Below, piece by piece: positions 8,988 through 18,218 of a DNA stretch of 59,092 bases. The stretch covers positions 1-59,092 of the forward strand of contig JADHXQ010000013.1 in NCBI GenBank assembly GCA_016782885.1, written 5' to 3'. The notes beneath the pieces are model-generated. The model was not told the origin of the DNA and searched no databases. It worked only from the letters and a program-made list of their open reading frames with translations. The stretch's first letter is position 1. Every line of letters starts with the position of its first letter. The DNA is from Phycisphaerae bacterium. GTDB lineage: Bacteria; Planctomycetota; Phycisphaerae; SM23-33. A program made the position numbers and the translations under genes.

Positions 8988-9265
8988 TTCACACACCTTT
9001 CCACTGTTTCCATGAGATTGTTGTAATTTTCAACATTGTTAACAACGCTTTCCCGGCAAACGCTATTGTTAGAAATCCCAATCAACCTTGAGCGGGAAGT
9101 ACTCGCCGCGAAGAGCATCCCGGCCTTCGGCCCAGATGTAGATGAACTCTGATCCATGTTTCATATTCTTCTACTCTCAGTGCGAATAGCAGCCATATGG
9201 CGAACAGTGTAAACAATCAGCGTGTGCCTGGCGAGGAAGTTCAGATGCGGACCGGCTCCATGTGT

Positions 9266-9934
9266 TCACCGACTCCATGAGTCCAGGAAGTCGCGAAGTT
9301 CGATCATTGGGTGGACCGGAACACCTGGTTCCATCTTTGTTGGCGGTTCAACCATAAGTGAGTGGATCTTCGTCACAGCGTTATATTCGCCGATGGTATG
9401 GTCAAGAATGGTGACCGCGGCGTGAGAATACAAATCTCGCGTATCTTCGGTCATGTTATCGGGATAAAGAGTGATGCCCATTCCTCCGCCAGCCAGACTG
9501 AACGCTTGAAACTGAATGTTCTCGTTGGAAATCGCGACACCGCCCATCTTGATCGCAAAGTCACCGTACGACGGTTGGCGAAACGCGGTGATTCTCCAAC
9601 CGTCAATTTTCGGTGCGGCGTCAACGAACGATTGGACATCCGAGAAATGTTCGCGCTGTCCGCCCGCGGTTACGATGAATCCGTTTTCGTCACCATGATC
9701 GCAAAACAAGAAAGAGATTCCGGAAGCCTCTTTCTGCATACGGGTGTCCACGTCCGCCAGAGTCTTGCGGATCGTCGCCTCGTCCCCTGATTTCATGGCC
9801 GCGGCGATCGAGTCTTTGTGTTGATCGAACCATATCCAAAATTCACTCATGATTGTGTTATCGAGTTTGGTTTCGGATTTACTGCAACCAGTGAGAACGA
9901 CCAATCCCATCATTATGATAAACAAAGTCTTCAT
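9266..9934 (-). CDS. Predicted lipoprotein of unknown function
   Basis: 222 residues from the ATG at 9934 (an ATG at 9949 is also in frame; neither has a strong ribosome-binding site). MKTLFIIMMGLVVLTGCSK is a lipoprotein signal with lipobox LTGC. The mature part has a helical start (EFWIWFDQHKDSIAAAMKSG), then a mixed region with DGWRITAFRQPS and a C-terminal DILDSWSR-like helix. The pattern resembles small DUF695-type proteins, but I do not recognise it with confidence. It lies 46 bases downstream of the GH62 gene and is probably in the GH5-GH62 transcript. No catalytic motif is visible. Confidence 0.65.
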   Translation of the reverse strand: MKTLFIIMMGLVVLTGCSKSETKLDNTIMSEFWIWFDQHKDSIAAAMKSGDEATIRKTLADVDTRMQKEASGISFLFCDHGDENGFIVTAGGQREHFSDVQSFVDAAPKIDGWRITAFRQPSYGDFAIKMGGVAISNENIQFQAFSLAGGGMGITLYPDNMTEDTRDLYSHAAVTILDHTIGEYNAVTKIHSLMVEPPTKMEPGVPVHPMIELRDFLDSWSR

Positions 9935-9980
9935 GATTTTTTCTTGCATAACGTTAAGGCTGAGCCGCGACGTCCTCGGT

Positions 9981-10979
9981 TTATTTGCCGTTGCATTCTA
10001 TCTTACCCATAATGCCGAGCTTCCAGGGCAATGATGGGTACGATACTTTCGAGTCCTTCTTCAGGATTCCCTGAATGAGCCACCGGCAGTTTTTCGGATC
10101 GTATTCCATTTTCTCATCGTAGCCGGTCCGGAGCAACTCGCCGTGAGATACCATTTCGGTCCACGTTTTGACGCCGCCGGTGAGCTTGAGCTGTTTGCCG
10201 GTCGCGTACTCGTCGGTAACCCTCTTCCATGGGCCTTCAAGATTCTTTGCAGTCGCCAGGGCGAATGACCGCAGGCCCCCTTTATTCAATTCATAGATCA
10301 TGTGAAATTCGCGGCGGTCTTTCACCTTGTAAATGTGAACGGCTTCATGAACGCCTCGCAAGACCTCCCTGTCCCGCCCCCAGCCGCCGGGAAACTTGTC
10401 GATTTCCGTGGACCTTACGATCACGCCGCTGTGCCCCTGGGTGTAAAACAGATACGCCTTCGTCTTGTCGCAGATTACCCAGAAGTCTATCCACTTGGCC
10501 TTGGCATCCTTGCGGAGAAGGGGTTTCGCCTCGCTCCACGTTTCGGGCCTGGAGATCGTTGCTGTCGTGGAGAACATGGGTTGATAGTTCGAGTCGCGGT
10601 TCTGAAAGATCAGGTACCACTTGCGCTGCGGCCGGTAGTATAGAACCTGCGGCGCACAGCCGTATCGGCCCTTTCCCCTGATCGTTTTCAGTTGATGTCT
10701 GGTCGCCGATTTCAGGTCTGTGAGCTTCTTCGCCGACACGTAACCCGTGGTGTATTCGCTCTTGCTTCTGGCCGTGTAAAACAGATGCCACTTCCCCTCG
10801 AAGAAGACAATAGACGGGTCCTTGACCGAAACTTCATCAAACGAACCTTCAGGCCCCTGAGACAGAACCGGAGCGCTGATTTCCCACTTGTTTTCAACGA
10901 CGCCGACGGCCATGGCGACAGCGGATACTGCCAACAAGCACGCGAGCAACCATGAATTAACGTTGGCGAATAATCTCAT
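9981..10979 (-). CDS. GH62 alpha-L-arabinofuranosidase
   Basis: 332 residues with an N-terminal signal sequence (NSWLLACLLAVSAVAMAVG). The family signatures are in order: SVKDPSIVFFEGKWHLFYTA with general base Asp54, YGCAPQVLYYRPQRKWYLIFQ, KWIDFWVICD with Asp165 as the expected pKa modulator, and GVHEAVHIYKVK with general acid Glu212. Length and order match single-domain GH62 enzymes, which remove arabinofuranose side chains from arabinoxylan or arabinan. It lies 60 bases downstream of the GH5-like gene, so the two probably act together on hemicellulose-type substrates outside the cytoplasm. No carbohydrate-binding module is attached. Confidence 0.87.
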   Translation of the reverse strand: MRLFANVNSWLLACLLAVSAVAMAVGVVENKWEISAPVLSQGPEGSFDEVSVKDPSIVFFEGKWHLFYTARSKSEYTTGYVSAKKLTDLKSATRHQLKTIRGKGRYGCAPQVLYYRPQRKWYLIFQNRDSNYQPMFSTTATISRPETWSEAKPLLRKDAKAKWIDFWVICDKTKAYLFYTQGHSGVIVRSTEIDKFPGGWGRDREVLRGVHEAVHIYKVKDRREFHMIYELNKGGLRSFALATAKNLEGPWKRVTDEYATGKQLKLTGGVKTWTEMVSHGELLRTGYDEKMEYDPKNCRWLIQGILKKDSKVSYPSLPWKLGIMGKIECNGK

Positions 10980-11039
10980 TGGTGCAAACCCTTGTTATCG
11001 CGGCCAGCGATTGGGAGCAGGCGCAAGGAGCGGGGGGGG

Positions 11040-12146
11040 CTATTTCTTGTCTTCCGAATCCTTTGGTTGTGCGGCCTTGGTGAACTTGAAATTCTTTATG
11101 AGTTCGATTTCTTTTGGGTCGTAGGGTTTTCCATCCGGCCAGAGCATGTCCCAGTGCCAATGGTCTTTGATGGTTTGGCCTTTCTTGCCCCATGGCAGAT
11201 AAGTTTGCTGCTTTCCGGCCACCAGGCCCCAGTTCCACCAACTGACCTTGTATTTTGCGAAGACGGGGAGGACGGCCGGGTAGTCATGACCATTGATTCG
11301 GCGGAGGGTTTCGGTGCAGAGCAGCGGGCGCCCGTATTTCATGTAGTGTTTGGTCGTTTTCTCCACGCCCGCGGCGCTGGTGTAGGCGTGGTAGCTGACC
11401 ATGTCGGAAAGCTCAGCCAGTTTATTGCCCATATCGTTGCCATGTCCGCGCCAGGGTCCGGTGGTAAGCGGCTGGATGGGTTTCATCGCTCGGGCCCATT
11501 TGAAGGTCGCTATCGCCAGCGGAAGGCTCTTGTTTCCCAGTCCGCCATTACCGGGCTCGTTGTAGAGGTCCCAGACCAGCACTCGCTTGTCATTTGCGAA
11601 CTTCCCGACGATATCCTTGACGTATTTCTCTAGCGCCGGCCAGGCTGTCTTGTCGGTCACTTTTTTCGGGGTCGGGCTTGGCACCCAGCGGCTGTTATGG
11701 ACACCGGGTTTGGGCTTGGGCTGCTTGCCGACGACCGGATTGGCCCGCGCGAAATTCACATCATCGAACAGGCAGAACATCACTCCGATCTTGTGCTTCG
11801 CGGCGATGGCGAGGAACTTATCGAGCCGCTTCTTCAGACCCTCAGCGTCGACCTCCCACACTTCGAACGAGAGATTGCAGCGAACGCTGTTGTATCCGGA
11901 CTTGTGAGCCCACCCCAGTTCACGATCGATGGTGGTCGGGTCAAACGTGTCCTCCTGCCACCATTCGAGCATGTTAACCGCACTGCTGGGCACATAGTTA
12001 ACCCCTTTTATCGGGCCGACCTTGTTGTACCACTCCCACGCTTTTTGCTTGCTCCAAATCTGCGACTGCTCCTCAGCCGCCTGCGAAGAAAGAGCCATCA
12101 CAAGAAAACTCGCCAGGAGCATCAATACGGGTAAAATATATTTCAT
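11040..12146 (-). CDS. Secreted GH5-like (clan A) glycoside hydrolase
   Basis: 368 residues from the ATG at 12146, which has AAAGGA upstream; the longer frame to 12191 is not used. MKYILPVLMLLASFLVMALSS is the signal peptide. The barrel shows GVNYVPSSAVNMLEWW near 48-63, YNSVRCNLSFEVW, then VWDLYNEPGN with acid/base Glu197, and LLCTETLRR with nucleophile Glu279. This is the clan A (4/7 superfamily) arrangement. The exact subfamily and substrate are uncertain; a beta-mannan, xylan or glucan activity is possible. It is the first gene of a leftward group with GH62 and the lipoprotein, divergent from the sugar transporter genes. Confidence 0.8.
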   Translation of the reverse strand: MKYILPVLMLLASFLVMALSSQAAEEQSQIWSKQKAWEWYNKVGPIKGVNYVPSSAVNMLEWWQEDTFDPTTIDRELGWAHKSGYNSVRCNLSFEVWEVDAEGLKKRLDKFLAIAAKHKIGVMFCLFDDVNFARANPVVGKQPKPKPGVHNSRWVPSPTPKKVTDKTAWPALEKYVKDIVGKFANDKRVLVWDLYNEPGNGGLGNKSLPLAIATFKWARAMKPIQPLTTGPWRGHGNDMGNKLAELSDMVSYHAYTSAAGVEKTTKHYMKYGRPLLCTETLRRINGHDYPAVLPVFAKYKVSWWNWGLVAGKQQTYLPWGKKGQTIKDHWHWDMLWPDGKPYDPKEIELIKNFKFTKAAQPKDSEDKK

Positions 12147-12466
12147 TATCAATCCTTTCGCGTATACTCGCGCATTATAAACGATCCGCACACAGGTGGC
12201 ACCTCGCGTTTCGCGACAAAATCGGAAGGCGTGACCGTTGTCGTCGCCAGTTGCCAGTTGCCAGGCTTTTGGCTTGACCGGTGGATTGGGCGGGGTATAA
12301 TTTGCCCCGACACCCTGCGGTTATCGCGGGGAGGGAGTCATATGGGTAATATCGGGCAAGATTTTGTCGCACCGGTCGCATCGAGTTCAACCACGTCGTC
12401 CATTGGTTCGCCGAAGTTCCCGGCGGAAACACTAGCGCTGATACGAAAGTAACAGGAGAATGAAAA
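12147..12466. other. Divergent regulatory region, GH5 group versus transporter group
   Basis: There is no gene here. It holds a near-consensus rightward promoter and a leftward TATAAT at 12179-12174 with only a weak -35 (GTGCCA at 12202-12197, 17-base spacer). A leader of about 160 bases precedes the MFS gene; no riboswitch fold was recognised. Confidence 0.55.
12274..12301 (+). promoter_or_regulatory. Sigma70-type promoter for transporter/GH32 group
   Basis: TTGACC (12274-12279), 16-base spacer, perfect TATAAT (12296-12301). It is upstream of the MFS gene, with the expected start point near 12308. Confidence 0.6.
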
Positions 12467-13726
12467 ATGGTACAGATTTTAGCTGGTATTGCCGGGGAAA
12501 ACGTAATTCCGATACTTGACCAGGGCGTCGCTCTGGCCGGCGTGTTCGGCCTGGGTATGTGTTTCGCCCTTCTCGGGTCGGTCAGCGTCAAACTCATGCC
12601 CCGCCTGAATATAGACCAGGGCAAGTTCGGCACGCTGGTTTCGATATTCATGTTCTCGTGCCTCGTCGCGTCCCTCATCATGGGCGTGCTGGTTGACACC
12701 GTAGGATTCAAGATTGTCGGCGTTGGAGGATTTCTCGCCACGACGGCGTGTATATTCCTGCTGGCCAGGGGAAAGAACTTCGGAGCCGCCGCGGTGGCCT
12801 GTCTCCTGCTGGGTTTTGGGGCGATGGCGTTGAATACGATCGGCAACGGTCTGTTGCCCAAGGTCCTGTTCGAGGGTAAGAACGCCGGCGCCGCGTTCAA
12901 CATTGGTAACGTGTTTTTCGGTTTGGGCTTGTTTGTGGCCCCGTTCCTGATCAGTTTCCTTCTCAGGAAGACCACCTTTGAGAAAGCCCTTACAGTACTT
13001 GCCGCAATCCCTCTGGTATTGACGATTATTCCAGCCCTTGCTCCCTTGGCCTACACCGGCGCCAAATTCGAGATAGGCGTAGCCGGCAGCCTGGTAGTAC
13101 AGCCTGCGACTATCGTCGCGGCGCTCGTGCTGTTCTGTTACATTGCCCTGGAGTCTTCCTTCTGCAACTGGCTGGTCCCGTTCGGAAAGGAAGTAATCAG
13201 CGAAGAGAAACCGGACATGGCGCCCGACGCGGTCGACGCTTCGGCCCAGCGGATGCTCTCGGTCTTCGCAATCGCGATGATGGCCGGTCGTCTCCTCAAC
13301 GGGCTGGTTTTGGCCGGAATCCCGAAGATTGTCGCCAACCAGCAGTATATTATCACCGGCGCAGCGGTGGTGGCTGCGCTGGTAATCCTGCTTATGATGA
13401 GTAGCAAGAAATCGGGCATGGCCTGGATGGCTGCGGCATTGGCGGGCTTCGTTTTCGGTCCGGTCTTCCCCACGACGCTCGGTCTGGCCGCTCCGAAGTA
13501 TAACGGGGCTTACTGGGCGACGAACTTTGGCATTATCTTCGCCGTCGGGCTTCTCGGCGCGGTGCTTATCCCGAAGATGATGGGCAACATGGCCGCAAAG
13601 AGCGAGGACTCATCCATCCGTAAGAGTCTCAAGCTGCTGCTGCCTCTGTGCATAATCCTGGCGATCCTGGCGATCGCCCTGGCCTATTCCGGCGTGTCGG
13701 GCGACGCTGCGGCAGTGGCGAAATAG
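12467..13726 (+). CDS. MFS permease, FHS sugar-transporter-like
   Basis: 419 residues with about 12 hydrophobic segments and a hydrophilic loop in the middle (GKEVISEEKPDMAPDAVDAS). A CAGGAG ribosome-binding site supports the ATG. The segment ALNTIGNGLLPKVL followed by GAAFNIGNVFFGLGLFVAPF resembles the FucP/FHS group of the major facilitator superfamily, which import fucose, glucose or galactose. The loop between helices 2 and 3 has VDTVGFKIVG in place of the common GxLxDRxGRR pattern. It faces away from GH5/GH62 and is followed by a terminator and the SSS symporter. Its substrate is probably a sugar released by the neighbouring glycosidases; which one is unknown. Confidence 0.8.
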   Translation: MVQILAGIAGENVIPILDQGVALAGVFGLGMCFALLGSVSVKLMPRLNIDQGKFGTLVSIFMFSCLVASLIMGVLVDTVGFKIVGVGGFLATTACIFLLARGKNFGAAAVACLLLGFGAMALNTIGNGLLPKVLFEGKNAGAAFNIGNVFFGLGLFVAPFLISFLLRKTTFEKALTVLAAIPLVLTIIPALAPLAYTGAKFEIGVAGSLVVQPATIVAALVLFCYIALESSFCNWLVPFGKEVISEEKPDMAPDAVDASAQRMLSVFAIAMMAGRLLNGLVLAGIPKIVANQQYIITGAAVVAALVILLMMSSKKSGMAWMAAALAGFVFGPVFPTTLGLAAPKYNGAYWATNFGIIFAVGLLGAVLIPKMMGNMAAKSEDSSIRKSLKLLLPLCIILAILAIALAYSGVSGDAAAVAK

Positions 13727-13757
13727 GGTAAAGGCTGATATTTACTGTCTTACATCT

Positions 13758-13802
13758 GACGCCGCAGTTGCCTGTCCGGCGGCTGCGGCGTCGGTCTTTT
13801 TT
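13758..13802 (+). terminator. Rho-independent terminator after MFS gene
   Basis: GACGCCGCAG (13758-13767) pairs perfectly with CTGCGGCGTC (13783-13792) around a 15-base loop. It is followed by GG-TC and a run of six T (13797-13802). It lies 31 bases after the MFS stop codon, so the symporter may have its own promoter or depend on read-through. Confidence 0.75.
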
Positions 13803-13838
13803 GTCTCACAGACTCCAGCGGACTGAACGGTTACAACA

Positions 13839-15653
13839 ATGGCGACTATAGACTATTGCGTAATCGCCGCTTACCTGGTCATCGTCACCGGGTTAGGCGT
13901 TTTTCTGCGTAAGCTTGCGGGCAGAAATCTGGAATCCTATTTCCTCGGCGGAAAGCAGATTCCCTGGTGGGCGTTGGCAGCGTCGGGCGCCGTATCCAAC
14001 TTTGACATTACGGGCACCATGTGGATGGTCACGGTGCTTTACCTGCTGGGGATGCAGTCCTGGTGGCATCACTGGATGTGGGGTGTGATGCTGCCTGCGT
14101 TCGGTCTGGCGTACGTGGCAAAGTGGGTGCGGCGGTCGAACGTTATCACCGGGGCCGAATGGATGCTTACGCGGTTCGGCGACGAACACGGAGGGAAGAC
14201 GGCGCGTATGGCTTATGCGCTGGTGGCGGTGATTACCTGTGTCGCTTTCATTGGATACGCATTCCAGGGTATCGGTAAGTTTGCGCAGATCTATGTGGAT
14301 ACCGGTTGGCTTGTTGAGATGTTTCCGTTTGCCGAGACACTGCTGACCACGTACAAGTCCCAGACCATGGCGATAGCGATTCTGTCGCTGACTACCCTGT
14401 ATGTCGTGCTCGGTGGTCTGTTCGGCGTGATCATTACTGATATCATCCAGACCGTTGTCCTGTCGCTGGCGTGCGTGCTGATCGGTTGGGTTGCATTCAC
14501 CGAGCTTTCCCCCGAGATGGTCCGGCAGGCTGTTCCCGTCGGGTGGGAATCGCTGAGCCCCGCCTGGCGTATCGCCGAGTTCCACGGTACGGACAATGGC
14601 ATGTATGAGATGTTCGGATTCCTGACCGTTGCCTGGATCGCCAAAGGATTCCTTCTCAATGCCGGCGGGCCCGGGCAATTGTATGACTTCCAGCGTTATC
14701 TCGCCGCCCGCAGCCCGAGGGATGCGGCGAAGGTTGCGGCGGCCTGGCCGTTTTTTCTGGTCGTTCGCTGGATGATGGTCGCGGCGATAACCCTGCTGGC
14801 TATGAGCAGCATCGGTAATGTTACCGATCCGGAACTGGTCATGCCCATGGTGCTGCAGAAGTATCTGCCGATGGGGTTGAAGGGGCTGGTGATCGCCGGT
14901 CTGCTTTCGGCGTTCATGTCCACGTTCAGTTCGACGGCCAACAGCGGCGCCTCGTACGTGGTGCGCGACATATGGCAACCTCTCTTCAGGCCTGACGCCG
15001 ACGAGCACCATCTCGTCAGGTACAGCTACATCGCGACGATCGGTGTGGTTGTGGCGGGAATCGTCGTCGGGCTGAACGCCGAGTCCATCAGGTCCATCTG
15101 GGGGTGGATCATGATGGCGCTGGGCGGGGCGGTGATCATGCCTAATGTGCTGCGCTGGTATTGGTGGCGGTTGAACGGGTGGGGATATGCCGCCGGAACG
15201 CTCGGGGGCATCGTGCTGTCGCTGGTTGTTCCGTTTTTCCCGGACATGCCAATGTACGTGCAGTTTCCGCTGATCTCTATCGGTTCGCTTGTTGCCTGTC
15301 TTGTGGTCTCTCTGGCAACGGCCCCCGCGGCGGACGAAACGCTGCGGAAGTTCTACCGAACCGTTCGCCCCTTCGGCATGTGGGGCCCCGTCCGCAAGGC
15401 CTGCGGTTTGTCTGAACGGGAACTCGCCGATCCCGCCGAATCGCCGTGGACTACGGTGTGGAACACGTCGATCGCCTGCTGCGGCGTGACCGGGATGTAC
15501 CTGTCTCCAATGTACCTCGTGGGACACTGGTACTGGCGAGCCGGCGTGTGGTTTGGCGTGTTCCTGGGCGCCGCTGGCGTGCTTTACTTCACTTGGTATC
15601 GGCGGCTGCCGAGCGACGAAGATGTTGCCCCGGAAAATACTGAACCCGTGTAG
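13839..15653 (+). CDS. Sodium:solute symporter (SSS family)
   Basis: 604 residues with about 13-14 membrane helices. The opening IDYCVIAAYLVIVTGLGVF, then LESYFLGGKQIPWWALAASG and a later LLSAFMSTFSSTANSGASYVVRD, are typical of solute:sodium symporters (SGLT-like), the last containing the Na+-site Ser residues. The C-terminus adds a soluble linker and two further helices. The start ATG has only a weak ribosome-binding site. It ends 13 bases before the second GH32 gene, so symporter and fructan-type hydrolase are probably co-transcribed. Sugar uptake is the likely role, by context. Confidence 0.87.
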   Translation: MATIDYCVIAAYLVIVTGLGVFLRKLAGRNLESYFLGGKQIPWWALAASGAVSNFDITGTMWMVTVLYLLGMQSWWHHWMWGVMLPAFGLAYVAKWVRRSNVITGAEWMLTRFGDEHGGKTARMAYALVAVITCVAFIGYAFQGIGKFAQIYVDTGWLVEMFPFAETLLTTYKSQTMAIAILSLTTLYVVLGGLFGVIITDIIQTVVLSLACVLIGWVAFTELSPEMVRQAVPVGWESLSPAWRIAEFHGTDNGMYEMFGFLTVAWIAKGFLLNAGGPGQLYDFQRYLAARSPRDAAKVAAAWPFFLVVRWMMVAAITLLAMSSIGNVTDPELVMPMVLQKYLPMGLKGLVIAGLLSAFMSTFSSTANSGASYVVRDIWQPLFRPDADEHHLVRYSYIATIGVVVAGIVVGLNAESIRSIWGWIMMALGGAVIMPNVLRWYWWRLNGWGYAAGTLGGIVLSLVVPFFPDMPMYVQFPLISIGSLVACLVVSLATAPAADETLRKFYRTVRPFGMWGPVRKACGLSERELADPAESPWTTVWNTSIACCGVTGMYLSPMYLVGHWYWRAGVWFGVFLGAAGVLYFTWYRRLPSDEDVAPENTEPV

Positions 15654-15666
15654 AAAGGAAATACTG

Positions 15667-17403
15667 ATGAACAGAATCATCTTGCTTGCAACTCTCCTGA
15701 CATGCACCGCCGCTCTGTCCGCGGCAGCCCCTCCGGCAGCCGACAAAGCCAGGACGTCCATGGAAATGACACTCCAGAAACGCTACCTGAATGTCCCCAT
15801 CACGAACCACAGGGCCCGCGGTAAGCGTGCCCACCGGATGACCCTGGCGGTAGATGGCAAATTGCTCGGGGAGTTTCACCTCCGCCTGGCGGAAGACAAA
15901 CCTGACTGGTGGGCCTTTTTCGACGTTGCCCGGTTCAAGGGGAAAAAACTCTCCATCACCGTGACGGCCGCGCCGAAGGACCCGAAGATCATTACCCAGG
16001 ACGACGTCATAAAGGGCGCCGGGGACCTCTACAAGGAGAAATATCGCCCCCAATTCCATTTCACCACGCGGCGCGGATGGATCAACGATCCCAACGGTCT
16101 GATTTACTACAAGGGCGAGTACCACATGTACTACCAGCACAATCCCGTCGCGCTGCCCTGGGGAAACATGACCTGGGGACACGCGGTAAGCAGGGACATG
16201 GTGCGCTGGAAGGAGATGCCCAAAGTCCTGTTCCCCGACCCCGCGACGGGCACGTGCTTTTCGGGCGCCGCCTGTATCGACCGGAAGAACCAACTGGGCC
16301 TCAAGAGCGGCGACGAAGACGAAGATGTGCTCCTGGCGTTCTACCTGCGGACGCGGATCGGTCTGTGCCTGGCGTATTCAAACGATCGCGGGATGACTTT
16401 CACCGACTACAAGGGCAACCCCGTGCTGACTCACGCCGGGGCGCGCCTCGACACGCCCAGGCCATTCTGGTTCGAGCCGACGAAACGCTGGATCGCCCCG
16501 ACCTACGATCATTTCAAGAACAAGGCCGGAAAAAAGATGCGGGCGGTGGGCTTCTATAGCTCCAAAGACCTGAAAACCTGGAAATACGAGAGCCGCGTCG
16601 AGCAGAAAAAGTGGGGCGACGAACTCTGCGGCTGCGTTGACTTCTTCCAGTTGCCCATCGACGGCGACCCGAAGAACAAGAAATGGGTCATGATCATGAT
16701 CGAGGGCAGCTATATCGTCGGCACGTTTGACGGACACAAGTTCTACACGCTCGCCGGTAAACCGGCCGCCACGGAGGACCGTGTCAGGTCGCTGGTCAAA
16801 TACGGGAACTTCTACGCGACGCAAACCTGGCACAACATGCCGAAAGACCGGCGAGTGCAGATCACCTGGATGCGCGGCGGCAGATATCCCGGCATGCCGT
16901 TCAACCAGCAGTATACGGTCCCCTCGGAGCTGGCGCTTCACTCGACCGATGAAGGACCACGCCTGCGAATGAACCCGATCAAGGAACTCGAGACGCTCCG
17001 GACAAAGACGCACAAATGGGCGGATCTGACGTTCAAGTCCGGCGCCAACCCGCTTGCCGACATCAAGGGAGATCTGTTCGACGTGGAAGTCGAATTCATC
17101 CCGACCGCCGAAAGCCAAACCGTCTTCGACCTGCGCGGCGAGAAGGTGATCTACGACGCCAAGGCCCAGACGCTGTCCTGCGGAAATGTTCGCTCGCCGC
17201 TGAAACCCCTGAAGGGAAAGATATACCTCAGGATCCTGCTGGACCGCACGTCAATCGAGGTGTACGCCAACAACGGACGCGTTTATATGCCGCGCTGTAT
17301 CCTCCCGAAGGATGACAATCGCTCACTGAGCGCATCGACCGCCAAAGGCGAAGTAAAGGCGAGCTTCCTGCGCGTCCACGAGTTGAAATCTTCGTGGGAG
17401 TAA
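15667..17403 (+). CDS. Secreted GH32 fructan hydrolase-like enzyme
   Basis: 578 residues from the ATG at 15667, which has GAAAGGAA upstream (the frame opens earlier inside the symporter gene). MNRIILLATLLTCTAALSAAA is the signal. An N-terminal beta domain of about 100 residues precedes the catalytic propeller. GWINDPNGLIYYKGEYHMYYQ holds the nucleophile Asp141, and FSGAAC is present. The RDP motif is degraded (LDTPRPFWFE) and the WECPDF position reads DELCGCVDFF. A C-terminal beta-sandwich ends with LLDRTSIEVYANNGR. The family hydrolyses beta-fructosidic bonds. It resembles the other GH32 in lacking the Glu just before the motif Cys while having a Glu four residues before it. The next gene begins three bases after the stop. 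Confidence 0.87.
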   Translation: MNRIILLATLLTCTAALSAAAPPAADKARTSMEMTLQKRYLNVPITNHRARGKRAHRMTLAVDGKLLGEFHLRLAEDKPDWWAFFDVARFKGKKLSITVTAAPKDPKIITQDDVIKGAGDLYKEKYRPQFHFTTRRGWINDPNGLIYYKGEYHMYYQHNPVALPWGNMTWGHAVSRDMVRWKEMPKVLFPDPATGTCFSGAACIDRKNQLGLKSGDEDEDVLLAFYLRTRIGLCLAYSNDRGMTFTDYKGNPVLTHAGARLDTPRPFWFEPTKRWIAPTYDHFKNKAGKKMRAVGFYSSKDLKTWKYESRVEQKKWGDELCGCVDFFQLPIDGDPKNKKWVMIMIEGSYIVGTFDGHKFYTLAGKPAATEDRVRSLVKYGNFYATQTWHNMPKDRRVQITWMRGGRYPGMPFNQQYTVPSELALHSTDEGPRLRMNPIKELETLRTKTHKWADLTFKSGANPLADIKGDLFDVEVEFIPTAESQTVFDLRGEKVIYDAKAQTLSCGNVRSPLKPLKGKIYLRILLDRTSIEVYANNGRVYMPRCILPKDDNRSLSASTAKGEVKASFLRVHELKSSWE

Positions 17404-17406
17404 AAC

Positions 17407-18218
17407 ATGACTCCACGCCAGCGGATAGTTGCAGCGCTCAATCACACCGAGCCCGATTGCGTGCCGATCGATTTCGGAGGGCACCGCTCTTCGGGCATAT
17501 TCCCCTCACCGGCGACGGGCTTGCGCAACTCTCAGCCGGCGCCAAGCGGCTTCGCGAATCGACCGACCGCGCCATCCTCGGTATCTTTGGCGGCAACCTG
17601 TTTGAAGTACCGCAGTTCCTCTATCGCATCGACAACTATCTCACGCACATGGGGTTCTATCCCGAAGCGTGCGAGCGGTTGTCCGAAGCTCTATGCAATT
17701 TCTATCTGCCGCGCATGGAGAAATGGCTCGGGGCGGTCGGCCCGTACATTGACGTGATGCTCTTCGGCGACGACCTGGGCGGGCAGACCGGACCGCTCAT
17801 GTCGCCCGAGATGTACCGGGCTTATTACAAGCCGTGGCACACGAAGCTGTGGAAGCGCGCCAAGGAGTTGGCCCCGCACGTCAACGTCCACCTGCATTGC
17901 TGCGGCGGGATCGAACCGCTGCTGGGCGATCTTATCGAGGCCGGTCTGGAATCATCGAATCCCGTGCAGATTACCTGCCAGGGTATGGACCCGCGGCACT
18001 TGAAATCCACCTACGGCGGCCGTTTCACCTTCTGGGGCGGAGGATGCGACACGCGCCGCGTCCTGCCGCATGGAACGCCGGACGAGGTTGCCCGGAATGT
18101 TCGCGGCCTTGTCTCGATCTGGTCGCCGGGCGGCGGTTTCGTCTTCCAGCAGGTGCATAACATTCTCGCCGACGTCCCCCCGGAAAACATCATCGCGATG
18201 TTCGGAGCCCTGCGCTAG
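17407..18218 (+). pseudogene. URO-D (uroporphyrinogen decarboxylase)-family gene, internal deletion and frameshift
   Basis: The first frame starts at 17407 and reads MTPRQRIVAALNHTEP then CVPIDFGGHRSSGI, the conserved opening of the URO-D/cobalamin methyltransferase-like family, but loses similarity near 17500. A second frame (-1 relative to the first) resumes with GDGLAQLSAGAKRLRESTDR, IDVMLFGDDLGGQTGP, VHLHCCGGI and FWGGGCDTRRVLPHGTP, continuing to the normal C-terminus at 18218. The two parts give about 270 residues where the family has roughly 380-400. The stretch between HRSSGI and LRESTDR is too short by about 120 residues. So an out-of-frame deletion of several hundred bases has broken the gene, or the assembly has collapsed there. 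Start codon, GGGAG and close spacing (3 bases) to the GH32 gene show it was translated with the operon. Confidence 0.75.

Noticed and set aside
13893..15761. 622-residue reverse ORF across the SSS symporter
   Set aside because: It is His/Arg/Gln-rich low-complexity translation opposite a clear membrane transporter.
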